The notes: generated by a model not told the origin, from the sequence alone. A stretch of 64,000 bases of DNA from Streptomyces sp. M41(2017) (GCF_002078175.1 NZ_MWFK01000001.1:2852001-2916000), one strand, 5' to 3'; shown: positions 27,263 to 37,256, counted from the stretch's first letter. A program made the numbers and translations.

Positions 27263-27817
27263 CTACTTGATGACGACGACCTTCACGTTGACCACGGCGA
27301 ACTCCCACATCGCGTTCGCGTCGGCGCGGGACGTCCGGATGCCGCCGAGCTTCTTGCTCGGGTCCGGCGCGGTCGTGGAGCCGTCCACCGCCGCGCTGAA
27401 CCCGATCGCGACGCCGTTGACCAGCGTGAACCGCACGAGGTGCTCGATCGGCACGCCGTCGGACCCGGTGAGGGAGCCCGACCGTGTCGTCACCGCGTAG
27501 GTGCCGGGAGCCGGGTCGACCGTGCCGGGGGTGACCTCGAAGGTGCGCCGCACCTTGTTGTTCCCGCCGACCAGCCACACGCGGTCGTCGTCCGTCGAGT
27601 ACACGACCCGCTCGCCGCTGCCGGACCGGCCGGGCAGCGCGGCGGGGTTCTTCTTGTCCCGGGGTGCCTTCGACGTGGAGGCCTTCGGTGTCGCGCTCGC
27701 GTTCGGTTTGCCCAGGGCGTCCGGAACGCTCGCGGACGCCTGGTAGGCGAGGAAGCCGACTACGGCGAGAGCCGCCACGGTGAGCCCGGCCACGAATCCC
27801 GAGCTGCTCCTAGCCAC
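27263..27817 (-). CDS. Membrane-anchored or secreted protein of unknown function
   Basis: A 184-residue protein with an N-terminal hydrophobic segment (about 8-28, VAGLTVAALAVVGFLAYQAS), a Ser/Thr/Lys/Pro linker (35-65) and a C-terminal domain with ERVVYSTDDDRVWLVGGN, GTYAVTTRSGSLTGSDGVPI and VNGVAIGFSAAVDG. The last blocks loosely resemble the non-catalytic part of L,D-transpeptidases, but the HxxGxxxxGC site is absent. Start GTG at 27817 behind GAGAGGTGG. It is divergent from tsaB. Confidence 0.75.
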   Translation of the reverse strand: MARSSSGFVAGLTVAALAVVGFLAYQASASVPDALGKPNASATPKASTSKAPRDKKNPAALPGRSGSGERVVYSTDDDRVWLVGGNNKVRRTFEVTPGTVDPAPGTYAVTTRSGSLTGSDGVPIEHLVRFTLVNGVAIGFSAAVDGSTTAPDPSKKLGGIRTSRADANAMWEFAVVNVKVVVIK

Positions 27818-27927
27818 CTTGTGTGCCCACCTCTCGACCTTCGTACGTCTTTGCTGTGACGGTAGCAGCAGAGGGACGGGACTCCCGGGCGGCCGTACGT
27901 CCGGCTCGGGCGCCGTAGGCTGTTTGC

Positions 27928-28581
27928 GTGCTCTTGCTCGCTCTGGATACCGCCACTCCCGCCGTCACCGTCGCCCTGCACGACGGGACGGCCGTCGTCG
28001 CCTCGTCGAGCCAGGTGGACGCGCGACGGCACGGGGAACTGCTGCTGCCGGCCGTCGACCGGGTGCTCACCGAGGCCGGTCTCGGGCTGGACGCCGTCAC
28101 CGGCGTCGTCGTGGGCGTCGGCCCCGGCCCGTACACCGGCCTGCGTGTCGGCCTCATGACCGCCGACACCTTCGGACTCGCCCTCGGCGTGCCCGTCCAC
28201 GGTCTGTGCACCCTCGACGGGCTCGCGTACGCGGCCGACGTGGAGGGTCCCTTCGTCGTCGCCACGGACGCCCGCCGCAAGGAGGTCTACTGGGCGCGGT
28301 ACACCGACCCCCGCACCCGGGTGTCGGACCCCGCCGTGGACCGCCCCGCCGAGATCGCCGAGTCGGTCGCCGGGCTGCCCGCCGTCGGCGCCGGCGCCCT
28401 CCTCTACCCCGACACCTTCCCGGACGCCCGCTCGCCCGAGCACGTCTCGGCCGCCGCGCTCGCCTCGCTGGCCGCCGAGAAGCTCGCGGCGGGCGAGGAA
28501 CTGGAGCCGCCCCGGCCGCTGTACCTGCGCCGCCCGGACGCCCAGGTGCCCAAGAACTACAAGGTGGTCACCCCCAAGTGA
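27928..28581 (+). CDS. tsaB: tRNA t6A biosynthesis protein TsaB
   Basis: TsaB is the scaffold that pairs with TsaD in t6A synthesis. It has 217 residues in the ASKHA fold: LLLALDTATPAVTVALHDG at the start and VVVGVGPGPYTGLRVGLMTA near residue 55. TAGGCT (27916-27921) lies six bases before the GTG and no ribosome binding site is seen, so it is probably leaderless. Its TGA overlaps the rimI GTG by four bases. Confidence 0.94.
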   Translation: MLLLALDTATPAVTVALHDGTAVVASSSQVDARRHGELLLPAVDRVLTEAGLGLDAVTGVVVGVGPGPYTGLRVGLMTADTFGLALGVPVHGLCTLDGLAYAADVEGPFVVATDARRKEVYWARYTDPRTRVSDPAVDRPAEIAESVAGLPAVGAGALLYPDTFPDARSPEHVSAAALASLAAEKLAAGEELEPPRPLYLRRPDAQVPKNYKVVTPK

Positions 28582-29072
28582 CCGCCGAGCTGCGCGAGAT
28601 GCGCTGGTGGGACATCGATCCCGTACTGGAGCTGGAGAAGGAACTCTTCCCCGTCGACGCCTGGTCCCGGGGCATGTTCTGGTCCGAGCTGGCCCACGCG
28701 CGCGGGCCGCAGGCCACCCGCCGCTATCTGGTGGCCCGCGACGGCGACCTCCTCGTCGGGTACGCGGGGCTCGCCGCCTCGGGCGACCTCGGCGACGTGC
28801 AGACCATCGCCGTGCGCCGCGACCAGTGGGGCACCGGCCTCGGCGCCCGGCTGCTCACCGAACTGCTGCGGGCCGCGAGCGCCTTCGACTGCGCCGAGGT
28901 GATGCTCGAGTGCCGCGTGGACAACGTGCGCGCGCAGAAGCTCTACGAGCGCTTCGGCTTCGAGCCCATCGGCTTCCGGCGCGGCTACTACCAGCCGGGG
29001 AACGTGGACGCCCTGGTGATGCGCCTGCACGACCCCTCCTCCTCCGTACAAGGAACAGAGACCCATGGCTGA
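28578..29072 (+). CDS. rimI: Ribosomal-protein-alanine N-acetyltransferase RimI
   Basis: A 164-residue GNAT enzyme predicted to acetylate the N-terminus of S18 or another substrate. The acetyl-CoA loop is [14 protein letters not shown] near residue 80, and the C-terminal [19 protein letters not shown] is typical of RimI. The start was set at the GTG of GTGA, overlapping the tsaB stop; the frame is open further upstream without similarity. It overlaps tsaD by eight bases, so tsaB-rimI-tsaD is a tightly coupled operon. Confidence 0.92.
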   Translation: MTAELREMRWWDIDPVLELEKELFPVDAWSRGMFWSELAHARGPQATRRYLVARDGDLLVGYAGLAASGDLGDVQTIAVRRDQWGTGLGARLLTELLRAASAFDCAEVMLECRVDNVRAQKLYERFGFEPIGFRRGYYQPGNVDALVMRLHDPSSSVQGTETHG

Positions 29073-30162
29073 CGAACCTCTCGTCCTCGGCATCGAGACC
29101 TCCTGCGACGAGACCGGTGTCGGCATCGTCCGCGGCACCACGCTGCTCGCGGACGCGATCGCGTCGAGCGTCGACGAGCACGCCCGCTTCGGCGGTGTCG
29201 TGCCCGAGGTCGCCTCCCGCGCGCACCTGGAGGCGATGGTCCCGACCATCGAGCGGGCGCTGAAGGAGGCCGGGGTCTCGGCCAGGGACCTGGACGGCAT
29301 CGCCGTCACCGCGGGACCCGGTCTCGCGGGCGCGCTGCTCGTCGGCGTCTCGGCCGCCAAGGCGTACGCGTACGCGCTCGGCAAGCCGCTGTACGGCGTC
29401 AACCACCTCGCCTCCCACATCTGCGTGGACCAGCTGGAGCACGGCGCGCTGCCCGAGCCGACGATGGCCCTGCTGGTGTCCGGCGGGCACTCCTCGCTGC
29501 TGCTCTCCACCGACATCACCTCCGACGTACGGCCGATGGGCGCGACCATCGACGACGCGGCCGGCGAGGCCTTCGACAAGATCGCGCGGGTGCTGAACCT
29601 CGGCTTCCCCGGCGGTCCGGTCATCGACCGGTACGCGAAGGAGGGCGACCCGAAGGCGATCGCGTTCCCGCGCGGTCTGACCGGACCGCGCGACCCGGCG
29701 TACGACTTCTCCTTCTCCGGTCTGAAGACCGCCGTGGCCCGCTGGATCGAGGCCAGGCGGGCGGCGGGGGAGGACGTGCCGGTGCGCGACGTCGCCGCGT
29801 CGTTCCAGGAGGCCGTGGTGGACGTGCTCACCCGCAAGGCCGTCCGGGCCTGCAAGGACGAGGGTGTCGACCACCTGATGATCGGCGGCGGAGTGGCCGC
29901 CAACTCGCGGCTGCGCGTGCTCGCCCAGGAGCGCTGCGAGGCCGCCGGGATCCGGCTGCGGGTGCCGCGCCCGAAGCTGTGCACGGACAACGGCGCGATG
30001 GTGGCCGCGCTGGGCGCCGAGATGGTCGCCCGCAACCGCGCCGCCTCCGACTGGGACCTGTCCGCGGACTCCTCCCTGCCGGTGACCGACCCGCATGTGC
30101 CGGGGCACGCGCACACGCACGATCACGTGCACGAGGTGTCGAAGGAGAACCTCTACTCGTGA
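29065..30162 (+). CDS. tsaD: tRNA threonylcarbamoyladenosine transferase TsaD
   Basis: Catalyses transfer of threonylcarbamoyl to A37 of ANN-decoding tRNAs. It has 365 residues. [16 protein letters not shown] opens the protein; the metal-binding His pair is in [11 protein letters not shown] near residue 113, with [12 protein letters not shown] near 134 and [14 protein letters not shown] near 272. A His-rich tail ([15 protein letters not shown], about 344-358) is unusual and might bind metal. Its TGA overlaps the next GTG (GTGA). Confidence 0.95.
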   Translation: MADEPLVLGIETSCDETGVGIVRGTTLLADAIASSVDEHARFGGVVPEVASRAHLEAMVPTIERALKEAGVSARDLDGIAVTAGPGLAGALLVGVSAAKAYAYALGKPLYGVNHLASHICVDQLEHGALPEPTMALLVSGGHSSLLLSTDITSDVRPMGATIDDAAGEAFDKIARVLNLGFPGGPVIDRYAKEGDPKAIAFPRGLTGPRDPAYDFSFSGLKTAVARWIEARRAAGEDVPVRDVAASFQEAVVDVLTRKAVRACKDEGVDHLMIGGGVAANSRLRVLAQERCEAAGIRLRVPRPKLCTDNGAMVAALGAEMVARNRAASDWDLSADSSLPVTDPHVPGHAHTHDHVHEVSKENLYS

Positions 30163-30416
30163 CCGTCGCGCTGATGTGGGAGGCCCGGGCGGTCGCCGGG
30201 CGGGGCGACGACCTGCTCGCCTGGGTCCGGCGGCAGGAGGTCGCGGGAGCTCCGGTGCGGCGCGAGGTCCTGCGGGCGCCGCAGGACCGGGTCCTCGTCA
30301 TCACCTGGTGGGACGCCGCCTACGACGCCGACCTGCCCGAACTCCCGGAGCCGGACGGGGAACTGGTGGCCCGTGCCGTGCACCGGTGGCGGTTCGAGTC
30401 GGTGGCCGGGGACTGA
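30159..30416 (+). CDS. Small protein coupled to tsaD, unknown function
   Basis: An 85-residue protein starting at the GTG that overlaps the tsaD stop by four bases. It contains [20 protein letters not shown] and ends [12 protein letters not shown]. The alternating hydrophobic pattern with RVLVITWWD suggests a small alpha/beta (ferredoxin-like or antibiotic-monooxygenase-like) fold, which is inference only. Translational coupling and codon bias support it as a real last gene of the t6A operon. Confidence 0.75.
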   Translation: MTVALMWEARAVAGRGDDLLAWVRRQEVAGAPVRREVLRAPQDRVLVITWWDAAYDADLPELPEPDGELVARAVHRWRFESVAGD

Positions 30417-30431
30417 CGGGACGCCGGCCGG

Positions 30432-30544
30432 CGCCGAGGGGGCTGCTGGTGCCGTCGCCGGAGGCGCCCTCGGCGGGACGGTGGACCTGATCCACCCGAC
30501 CCCACGATTGCGCCCCCGGACCTGTCCGCGGGAGGCTCCCGCGG
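30432..30544. terminator. Convergent terminator region between the t6A operon and the GH3 gene
   Basis: CGCCGAGGG and its complement (30432-30440 and 30477-30485) enclose a smaller hairpin. A second, perfect stem CCGCGGGAG/CTCCCGCGG lies at 30526-30544 around one base. Both fall in the 134 bases between convergent genes. Confidence 0.65.
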
Positions 30545-30550
30545 TGCACG

Positions 30551-32851
30551 TCAGGCGCCCGTCGACACCTCGCAGCGCAGCCGCCGGTCCGCGCCCGTCA
30601 CCCGTCGCGGCCCGGTCAGTGTCAGCCGCGCGGTGTGCCGCGCCTCCGCGCTCGACGCCCCCAGCCGCAGTTCCAGCACTCCCGGCTCGACCACCCGCTC
30701 GCCCGAACGGTCGGTGAAGGCCGACAGGTCGGCGTGGAAGCCGAAGGTGACCCGGCGGGACTCCCCGGGCGCCAGGTCCAGACGCCGGTAGCCGATCAGG
30801 CGCACGTCCGGACGCGTCACCGACGCCACCGGGTCGTGCAGGTAGAGCTGGACGACCTCGGTGCCGGCGCGGTCGCCCGTGTTGCGGACGGTGAGCGAGA
30901 CGTCGTAGGAGCCGTCCGTGGTGATCTCGGTGTCCCCTCCCTGGAAGTCCTCCCACGCGAACGACGTGTACGAGAGACCGTGGCCGAACGCGTGCAGCGG
31001 GGTCGGATCCAGGTTGCTGACCTCGTTCGCGAGGCCGAGCGGAGGCTGGAGATAGGTCCACGGCTGGGACCCGGGCAGCCGCGGCACGCTCACCGGGAGC
31101 CGTCCCGAGGGACCGACGCGCCCGGACAGGACGCCGGCCACCGCCGGACCGCCCTCCTCGCCCGGGAAGAACGCCTGCACCACCGCGCCCAGCCGGCCCT
31201 CCCAGCGGCCCAGCGCGTAGGGGCGGCCGGTCAGCAGGACGAGCACCACCGGGACGCCGGTGTCGACCAGCGCGTCCAGCAGCTCGCCCTGCACTCCGGG
31301 CAGCCGGAGATCCGCGGCGTCGCAGCCCTCACCGGAGGTGCCCCGGCCGAACAGTCCGGCCCGGTCGCCGAGGACCGCCACGCACACGTCCGCCTCGGAC
31401 GCCCGCGCCACCGCCTCCGCGAAGCCGGACGCGTCGGGGTCCGAGACGCCGCAGCCCTCGGCGAACGTCACCTTCGCGTCCGGGAGTTCGGAACGCAGGG
31501 AGTCGAGGACGGTGGGGATGTCGATGCCCGCCGGGACGTCGGGGTGGTGCGTGAGCACATGGGACGGGAAGGAGTAGCAGCCGAGCATCGCGAGCGGATC
31601 CGCCGCGCGGGGGCCGACGACCGCGACACGGCTCCCGGGCGCCAGCGGCAGCGCCCCGGCCGGGTTGTCCAGCAGGACCACCGACGCCTGTGCCAGCCGG
31701 CCGGCCAGGTCACGGTTGGCCGTCGAGTCCAGGTCGACGGGACCCGCGGGCTCCGGCCTCCAGTCCTCGTCCAGGAGGCCCAGCTCGCACTTCTGCAGCA
31801 GTACACGGCGGGCCGCCCGGTCGATGAGCGCCTCCGGGGTGCTGCCTCCGCGTACGGCGTTCACCAGGGGCTTCCCGTAGCAGTTCACCGTCGGCAGTTC
31901 GACGTCGATGCCCGCCTCCAGCGCCGCGTGGGCCGCCTCGGCGGGGCTTGCGGCGACCCGGTGCAGGGTCTGCAGGAAACCGACGCCGAAGTAGTCGGCG
32001 ACCACGGTTCCGGTGAAGCCCCAGCGCTCCCGCAGGAGTTCGGTCAGCAGCCGCGCGTCCGCCGACGCGGGCACGCCGTCCGTCTCGTTGTACGCCGCCA
32101 TCACGGAACGGGCGCCGCCCTCGCGCAGCGCCATCTCGAACGGCGGCAGCGTGACGTCCGCGAACTCCCGTCCGCCGGCCCGCACCGGAGCCAGGTTCCG
32201 TCCGCCCGCCGAGGACGCGTACCCGGCGAAGTGCTTCAGGGTGGCGACGATCCCGGCCGACTCCAGGCCCCGCACGTACGCCGTGCCGATCGTGCCGACG
32301 AGGTAGGGGTCCTCGCCGATCGTCTCCTCCACCCGGCCCCAGCGCAGGTCGCGGACCACGTCGAGGACGGGGGCCAGGCCCTGGTGCACGCCGACCGAGC
32401 GCAGGTCGTCGCCGATGCGCCGGCCCAGCTCCTCGACCAGCCCCGGGTCGAAGGTGGCGCCCCACGCGAGCGGGACGGGGTAGGCCGTCGCGCGCCAGGC
32501 GGTGAACCCCGCGAGGCACTCCTCGTGCGCGACCGCCGGGATGCCGAAGCGGCCGGCGTCCGCGATCGCGCGCTGGGCGCGGGCCAGCGCCCGCGCGCCC
32601 AGCTCCGGGTCCACCGGGGCCGTGCCGAAGGAGCGGGTCAGCTGGCCGAGCCCGAGCGTGATCAGTTCGTCCCAGTCGTGGCCGGCGGTCATCTCGTGCT
32701 GGAGCGGGGCGACCCCGTCGCCGTCCGTGGCCGCGCCCACCCACACGCCGTACAGCTGTGCGGTCTTCTCCTCCAGGGTCATCCGGGAGAGCAGGTCGTC
32801 GACGCGGACGGCGGCGGTCAGCGAGGGATCGCGCCAGGGAGCGGTGGTCAT
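30551..32851 (-). CDS. Glycoside hydrolase family 3 beta-glycosidase (beta-xylosidase-like)
   Basis: A 766-residue cytoplasmic enzyme without a signal peptide. The GH3 N-terminal barrel (about 30-330) has the nucleophile Asp in FTGTVVADYFGVGFL; the C-terminal sandwich carries GTSGEGCDAADL with the candidate acid/base Glu, and a fibronectin-III-like domain ends the protein (about 670-760). ADYFG in place of SDW is common in xylosidase-type members. ATG 32851 follows AGGAG. It is last in an operon with sugar-transport genes, so it most likely hydrolyses an imported xylo- or gluco-oligosaccharide. The substrate is not proved. Confidence 0.85.
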   Translation of the reverse strand: MTTAPWRDPSLTAAVRVDDLLSRMTLEEKTAQLYGVWVGAATDGDGVAPLQHEMTAGHDWDELITLGLGQLTRSFGTAPVDPELGARALARAQRAIADAGRFGIPAVAHEECLAGFTAWRATAYPVPLAWGATFDPGLVEELGRRIGDDLRSVGVHQGLAPVLDVVRDLRWGRVEETIGEDPYLVGTIGTAYVRGLESAGIVATLKHFAGYASSAGGRNLAPVRAGGREFADVTLPPFEMALREGGARSVMAAYNETDGVPASADARLLTELLRERWGFTGTVVADYFGVGFLQTLHRVAASPAEAAHAALEAGIDVELPTVNCYGKPLVNAVRGGSTPEALIDRAARRVLLQKCELGLLDEDWRPEPAGPVDLDSTANRDLAGRLAQASVVLLDNPAGALPLAPGSRVAVVGPRAADPLAMLGCYSFPSHVLTHHPDVPAGIDIPTVLDSLRSELPDAKVTFAEGCGVSDPDASGFAEAVARASEADVCVAVLGDRAGLFGRGTSGEGCDAADLRLPGVQGELLDALVDTGVPVVLVLLTGRPYALGRWEGRLGAVVQAFFPGEEGGPAVAGVLSGRVGPSGRLPVSVPRLPGSQPWTYLQPPLGLANEVSNLDPTPLHAFGHGLSYTSFAWEDFQGGDTEITTDGSYDVSLTVRNTGDRAGTEVVQLYLHDPVASVTRPDVRLIGYRRLDLAPGESRRVTFGFHADLSAFTDRSGERVVEPGVLELRLGASSAEARHTARLTLTGPRRVTGADRRLRCEVSTGA

Positions 32852-32900
32852 GAAACTCCTGTCGGTGAATGGGGGGTCGACTGCCCCTGGTCGTACGTGT

Positions 32901-33800
32901 TCACTTGCCGCCCACACCCATGAGGCCGCCGACCAGCGCGCGGCGGGCCACCAGGTACACGACGAAGATCGGGACGCCGGAGAGGACCACGGAGGCCAGC
33001 AGCGCGGGGATGTTCACGCCGAACTCGCTCACGTAGTTGAACAGGCCGAGGGTCAGCACCCGCGGTCCGTCGGACTGCGTGAAGATCAGCGGGAAGAGGA
33101 GTCCGTTCCAGGCCTGGAGTGCGGCGTAGACGACCACGGTGCTGATGCCGCCCTTCGCCAGGGGGACGACGAGCTGGAACAGCATCCGGGTGGGGGAGGC
33201 GCCGTCCAGGGCCATCGCCTCGTACAGGTCCTCCGAGATGTCCCGCAGGGTGCCGGTGAGGATCAGCACGGACACCGGCATCGCGAAGGCCGCCGTCGGC
33301 AGGATGATCGCGAGCAGGCTGTCGTACAGGTCCAGCTTGGCGATCATCAGGTAGAGGGGGACCACGACGGCCTGCGCCGGGATCGCCACGCCCAGCAGGA
33401 ACAGCCGGAAGGCGGCTCCCGACCAGATGCTCCGGGTCCGTACCGCGACGTACGAGAGCGGGACGCAGAGCACCAGGACGATCGCCACGACGGCGGCCGC
33501 CGCGAGGACGGTGTTCCACAGCAGGTGGCCGAAGCCGTTGTGCAGGACCGTGTCGTAGTTGTCCAGGGTCGGGTGGGACGGCGGCTTCAGGGCGTTGTGG
33601 CCCAGGGCCTCGCTCTGGTGGGTGAGCGACGCCGAGATCATCGCGTAGACCGGGACGACCACGACGGCCAGCCAGAGCACCGAGCCGAGGCCGGCGAGCG
33701 GGTTGGCGCGCCCGGACCAGTGCTTGCGGCGGCGCGGGGCCGGATCGGTGCCCGGGGCCGGGCCCGTCCTCACGGGGCGCTGCAACGTGTCGTGCGACAC
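32901..33800 (-). CDS. ABC sugar transporter permease, MalG-type
   Basis: Inner-membrane subunit of a carbohydrate ABC importer. It has 299 residues with six hydrophobic segments. The EAA motif region is YEAMALDGASPTRMLFQLVVP near residue 200, which docks to the ATPase. A short basic N-terminus (RRRKHWSG) precedes helix 1. The gene starts five bases after the upstream permease. No ATPase gene is present, so the importer probably uses a shared MsiK-type ATPase encoded elsewhere, as Streptomyces sugar importers do. Confidence 0.9.
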   Translation of the reverse strand: MSHDTLQRPVRTGPAPGTDPAPRRRKHWSGRANPLAGLGSVLWLAVVVVPVYAMISASLTHQSEALGHNALKPPSHPTLDNYDTVLHNGFGHLLWNTVLAAAAVVAIVLVLCVPLSYVAVRTRSIWSGAAFRLFLLGVAIPAQAVVVPLYLMIAKLDLYDSLLAIILPTAAFAMPVSVLILTGTLRDISEDLYEAMALDGASPTRMLFQLVVPLAKGGISTVVVYAALQAWNGLLFPLIFTQSDGPRVLTLGLFNYVSEFGVNIPALLASVVLSGVPIFVVYLVARRALVGGLMGVGGK

Positions 33801-33804
33801 CTCG

Positions 33805-34716
33805 TCACATTCCTTCCCGGGTGCTGCGCATGGCGCCGAAGCCGGACAGCCGCACCATCAGCAGGGACAACGCGGTCGCGGCGATCACCAGGAACGAGGC
33901 GATCGCGCTCGCGTAGCCGAAGTCGTAGCTCTTGAAGCCCGCCTGGTACATCAGGTACGGCAGGATCGCCGTGTCGGTGCCGGGTCCGCCCTGGGTGAGG
34001 ATCAGGACCGTCTCGAAGTACGTGAGCGAGCCGACGATCATCAGCACACCGGACGTGGTGGCCGTGTTGCGCAGCTGCGGCAGCGTGATCGAGAAGAACT
34101 GGCGCAGGCGTCCGGCGCCGTCGATGGCCGCCGCCTGGTAGAGCACCTCGGGGATCTGCCGTGCGCCGCCCTGGTAGATCAGCGTGTGGAACGGGATGAA
34201 CTGCCAGCCGCCGACGAACACGATCGCGAGGAACGCGCCGCTGGTCGTGCCGAGCGTGTCCGCGTGGATGATGCCGAAGTTCGGGTCGAGCAGCGCGTAG
34301 AACAGCAGCGAGATCGCTGTCGACGACAGCAGGAACGGCGTGAAGAAGATCGCCGAGAGGATCGCGCGGTTGCGCTGCCTGCCCGCCGCCCACACGCCCA
34401 GCAGCAGCGAGATCACCGTCTGGAACGCCCAGCTCACCACGGTCAGCGCCACGGTGACCGTCAGCGACTGGGTGAGCCGGTCGTCGTTCAGGAGCTTGCG
34501 CCAGTTCGCCAGGCCGACCGGGCGGGGGTCGCCCAGGCCGTTCCACTGGGTGAAGGAGAGGTAGAAGGCCAGGACCATCGGGGCGACGGCGAAGAACGCG
34601 AAGAACAGGATGGCGGGCAGGGCCAGGGCGGCGCTCGGGCGGCCGGCCCTGTCGTGTGCGGCGGAGCGGGGGCGGCCCGCGGTGCGCGGGCCGCCCTTGA
34701 CGTGCGCTGTGCTCAC
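33805..34716 (-). CDS. ABC sugar transporter permease, MalF-type
   Basis: The partner permease, 303 residues with six hydrophobic segments. [21 protein letters not shown] near residue 190 is the EAA loop, and [20 protein letters not shown] is typical of the family. The frame is open far upstream through the binding-protein gene, but the real start is the GTG at 34716, whose GTGA overlaps the stop of that gene. Expression is thus coupled to the binding protein. Confidence 0.9.
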   Translation of the reverse strand: MSTAHVKGGPRTAGRPRSAAHDRAGRPSAALALPAILFFAFFAVAPMVLAFYLSFTQWNGLGDPRPVGLANWRKLLNDDRLTQSLTVTVALTVVSWAFQTVISLLLGVWAAGRQRNRAILSAIFFTPFLLSSTAISLLFYALLDPNFGIIHADTLGTTSGAFLAIVFVGGWQFIPFHTLIYQGGARQIPEVLYQAAAIDGAGRLRQFFSITLPQLRNTATTSGVLMIVGSLTYFETVLILTQGGPGTDTAILPYLMYQAGFKSYDFGYASAIASFLVIAATALSLLMVRLSGFGAMRSTREGM

Positions 34717-36020
34717 TTCAGCCCCTGGAGCGCCGACACGAACTGGTCCGGCGAGGACTTGCCCACGAACAGCTTGTTGACCTCGGTGAGCATCGGGGTC
34801 GACACGTTCGGGGCGACCGCCTGGTCCCAGCTCAGCGTGAACGCCGGTGCGTCCTGGACCATCTGGTACTGGAACTTGGCGAACTCCGGGTTGGGCGAGG
34901 CGTCCAGCAGGCTCGCCGCGTTCGAGGTGGCCGGCACGTCGCCGTTGGCGATGAGTTCCTTGGTGTAGGCCTCGGAGGCGCTGTCCCGCAGGAACGCGAT
35001 CGCCGCGTCCTTGTTGGAGGTACGGGCGTTCACCGACCAGTAGTTGGTGGGGTTGCCGACCACGTTGCGGATGTCGCCGGCGCCGCCCTCGAACTTCGGG
35101 AAGGCGCACCAGCCCAGGTTCTTCCTGGCGAAGTCCGGGAACTTGCCGAGCTGCGTGGAGTACTCCCACGATCCCATCAGGTGCATCGCCGCCCTGCCCT
35201 TGGCGAAGACCGCCGGAGCGCCGCCGTTGCCGTAGCCGACCGAGCTGTAGCCCTTGCCGAAGGCGCCGTCGTCGATCAGCTCCTTGACGGTCTGGGCGGC
35301 CTTGAGGACGGCCGGGTCGCCCCAGCCGGAGGCGTCGCCGTTCTTGATCTTCTCGAAGACGTCGGGGCCGCCGATCCGGTCGACCAGGTACTCCAGCCAC
35401 ATCAGCTCCGGCCAGATGTCCGAGCCGCCCAGCGCGAACGGGGTGATCTTCGCCTTCGTCAGCTTGGCGTTGATGTCGAGCAACTGGTCCCAGGTGGTGG
35501 GCGGCTGGAGCTTGTGCTCGGCGAAGACGGTCTTGTTGTAGAAGAGGATCACGGGCTGCATGCCCCGCATCGGCACGCCGTAGTTCTTTCCGTCCAGGCC
35601 GCCCGCGCTGAGCACCGACGGCAGGAAGCCGCTCTTGAGCACGGGGTCGGACGCGATGACGTCGGTCAGGTCGACCAGCTGGCCGGCGTCCTTGTACGCC
35701 TTGATCGAGCCGCCGCCCCAGTTGAAGAACACGTCGGGGGCGTTGGGCGAGCCCATCGCGGTGCGCAGCTTCGCCGGGTAGTCCGTGGCGGGCACCTTCT
35801 GCAGCTTGACGGTGCCCTTGGTCTTCTTCGCCGCGGCCGACGCGTTGAACCGGCTGACGGACTTGACCTGGATCTTCGCCGCGTCGTCCCCGTAGACGAA
35901 CGCGGTGAGCGTGCCGCCGCCGCCCGAGCCGCCGTCGGAGCCGCAGGCGGTGAGCCCGCCGACGGAGGCCAGGGCGGTCGCGCCCGCGCCGAGGAACCAA
36001 CGTCTGCTGTAGGACTCCAT
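34713..36020 (-). CDS. Extracellular sugar-binding lipoprotein
   Basis: The solute receptor of the importer, 435 residues. The signal peptide has a twin-arginine motif SRRWFLG (residues 5-11) and a lipobox LTAC with Cys26, so it is probably exported folded by Tat and lipidated. A Gly/Ser linker follows, then a family-1-type fold with [17 protein letters not shown] and [14 protein letters not shown]. It is first in the operon binding protein, permease, permease, GH3 enzyme, opposite a LacI-type regulator. Confidence 0.9.
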   Translation of the reverse strand: MESYSRRWFLGAGATALASVGGLTACGSDGGSGGGGTLTAFVYGDDAAKIQVKSVSRFNASAAAKKTKGTVKLQKVPATDYPAKLRTAMGSPNAPDVFFNWGGGSIKAYKDAGQLVDLTDVIASDPVLKSGFLPSVLSAGGLDGKNYGVPMRGMQPVILFYNKTVFAEHKLQPPTTWDQLLDINAKLTKAKITPFALGGSDIWPELMWLEYLVDRIGGPDVFEKIKNGDASGWGDPAVLKAAQTVKELIDDGAFGKGYSSVGYGNGGAPAVFAKGRAAMHLMGSWEYSTQLGKFPDFARKNLGWCAFPKFEGGAGDIRNVVGNPTNYWSVNARTSNKDAAIAFLRDSASEAYTKELIANGDVPATSNAASLLDASPNPEFAKFQYQMVQDAPAFTLSWDQAVAPNVSTPMLTEVNKLFVGKSSPDQFVSALQGLK

Positions 36021-36067
36021 GGGACGGCACCTCTCGGTATGCGCGACGACTCCACGACGAGCCGACG

Positions 36068-36104
36068 CGAATGTTTCGAGTTGAACTTCGAATGTTCCGG
36101 GAAC
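36068..36104. promoter_or_regulatory. Operator cluster between the sugar operon and the LacI gene
   Basis: CGAATGTTTCG (36068-36078) fits CGAA-N3-TTCG, the pattern described for Streptomyces xylan-related LacI regulators. CGAATGTTCCG (36089-36099) is a near copy exactly 21 bases on, about two helical turns. GTTCCGGGAAC (36094-36104) is a further 11-base palindrome. Both divergent genes could be controlled from here. Confidence 0.65.
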
Positions 36105-36158
36105 GTAGGGCGATTGGGAGGGTTCGTCAAGAGGTCGCGCAGGGATACGATCGCGGAC

Positions 36159-37187
36159 ATGAAGCCTGGGAATTCCGTGGAAGCGCGGACCGCGACGCTC
36201 GCCGAGATCGCCCGTGAGGCCGGGGTCTCGGCTCCGACTGTTTCGAAGGTGCTCAACGGCCGCGCCGATGTCGCCCCCGCGACCCGCACCCGGGTCGAGG
36301 AGCTGCTGCGCGGCCACGGATACCGGCGGCGCGGGGGAGAGGCGGGCCGGTCCCCCCTCCTCGACCTGGTCTTCCACGAACTGGAGAGCGCCTGGGCGAT
36401 GGAGGTCATCCGGGGTGTCGAGAACGTGGCGCGGGACGAGGGGCTGAGCGTCGTGCTGTCGGAGAGCGCCGGCCGGCTGACCCCGGGCCGGACCTGGGCC
36501 GACCAGGTCGCGGCGCGCCGCCCGTACGGCGTGATCCTGGTGCTGTCCGGTCTCGACGAGTCCGGTCGGGCGCTGCTGACCAGCAGATCCGTGCCGTTCG
36601 TCGTCATGGACCCGGCCGGCGACCCGGGCGACGGCGTGCCGTCCATCGGTGCCACCAACTGGCACGGAGGCCTCGCCGCGACGCGCCATCTCGTCGAGCT
36701 GGGCCACACCCGGATCGGCGCGATCACCGGGCCCTCGCAGATGATGTGCAGTCGCGCCCGGGTCGACGGCTACCGGGCCGCGCTGGAGACGGCGGGGCTG
36801 CCCGTCGACGCCGGTCTGATCCTCCCCGGCACCTTCCATCACGAGAGCGGCTACCGGGCCGGGCTCGAACTCCTGCGTCGGCCCGACCGGCCCACGGCCG
36901 TCTTCGCCGGCAACGACCTCCAGGCGCTCGGCCTATACGAGGCGGCCCGCGAGCTGGGACTGCGGATTCCCGAGGACCTGAGTGTCGTCGGCTTCGACGA
37001 TCTTCCCGTGGCGCGCTGGGTGGGTCCGCCCCTGACGACCGTGCGGCAACCGCTGACGGAGATGGCCGAAGCGGCGGCGAAGCTGGTGCTCGAACTGGGC
37101 CGGCAGGAAAGGCCCGCGGCCGGGACGCGGATGGAATTGGCGACCAGCCTGGTGGTCCGCAGCAGCACGGGGGCGCCTCCCGCGTGA
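36159..37187 (+). CDS. LacI-family transcriptional regulator
   Basis: A 342-residue repressor. The helix-turn-helix is [20 protein letters not shown] (about 13-32), followed by the hinge and a periplasmic-binding-like sensor domain (about 68-335), including [20 protein letters not shown] and [22 protein letters not shown] (36146-36151) lies seven bases before the ATG, suggesting a leaderless message under autoregulation. Its divergent position next to the sugar operon, with CGAA-N3-TTCG sites, makes it the likely local repressor (BxlR-like). The inducer is unknown. Confidence 0.88.
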   Translation: MKPGNSVEARTATLAEIAREAGVSAPTVSKVLNGRADVAPATRTRVEELLRGHGYRRRGGEAGRSPLLDLVFHELESAWAMEVIRGVENVARDEGLSVVLSESAGRLTPGRTWADQVAARRPYGVILVLSGLDESGRALLTSRSVPFVVMDPAGDPGDGVPSIGATNWHGGLAATRHLVELGHTRIGAITGPSQMMCSRARVDGYRAALETAGLPVDAGLILPGTFHHESGYRAGLELLRRPDRPTAVFAGNDLQALGLYEAARELGLRIPEDLSVVGFDDLPVARWVGPPLTTVRQPLTEMAEAAAKLVLELGRQERPAAGTRMELATSLVVRSSTGAPPA

Positions 37188-37245
37188 CGTCGGGCCCGGC
37201 GAGCGGCTTCCCCGCGCGCCGTCCGAAGCCGGTCGGACCTGCGAT

Positions 37246-37256
37246 CGAAACTTTCG
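37246..37256. promoter_or_regulatory. CGAA-N3-TTCG operator downstream of the LacI gene
   Basis: CGAAACTTTCG is a perfect match to the motif described upstream of Streptomyces xylanase genes, and is flanked by T and A to give a 13-base palindrome. It lies 58 bases after the LacI stop and about 205 bases before the FG-GAP gene, which may therefore be in the same regulon. Nothing else was recognised in this 275-base gap. Confidence 0.55.
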
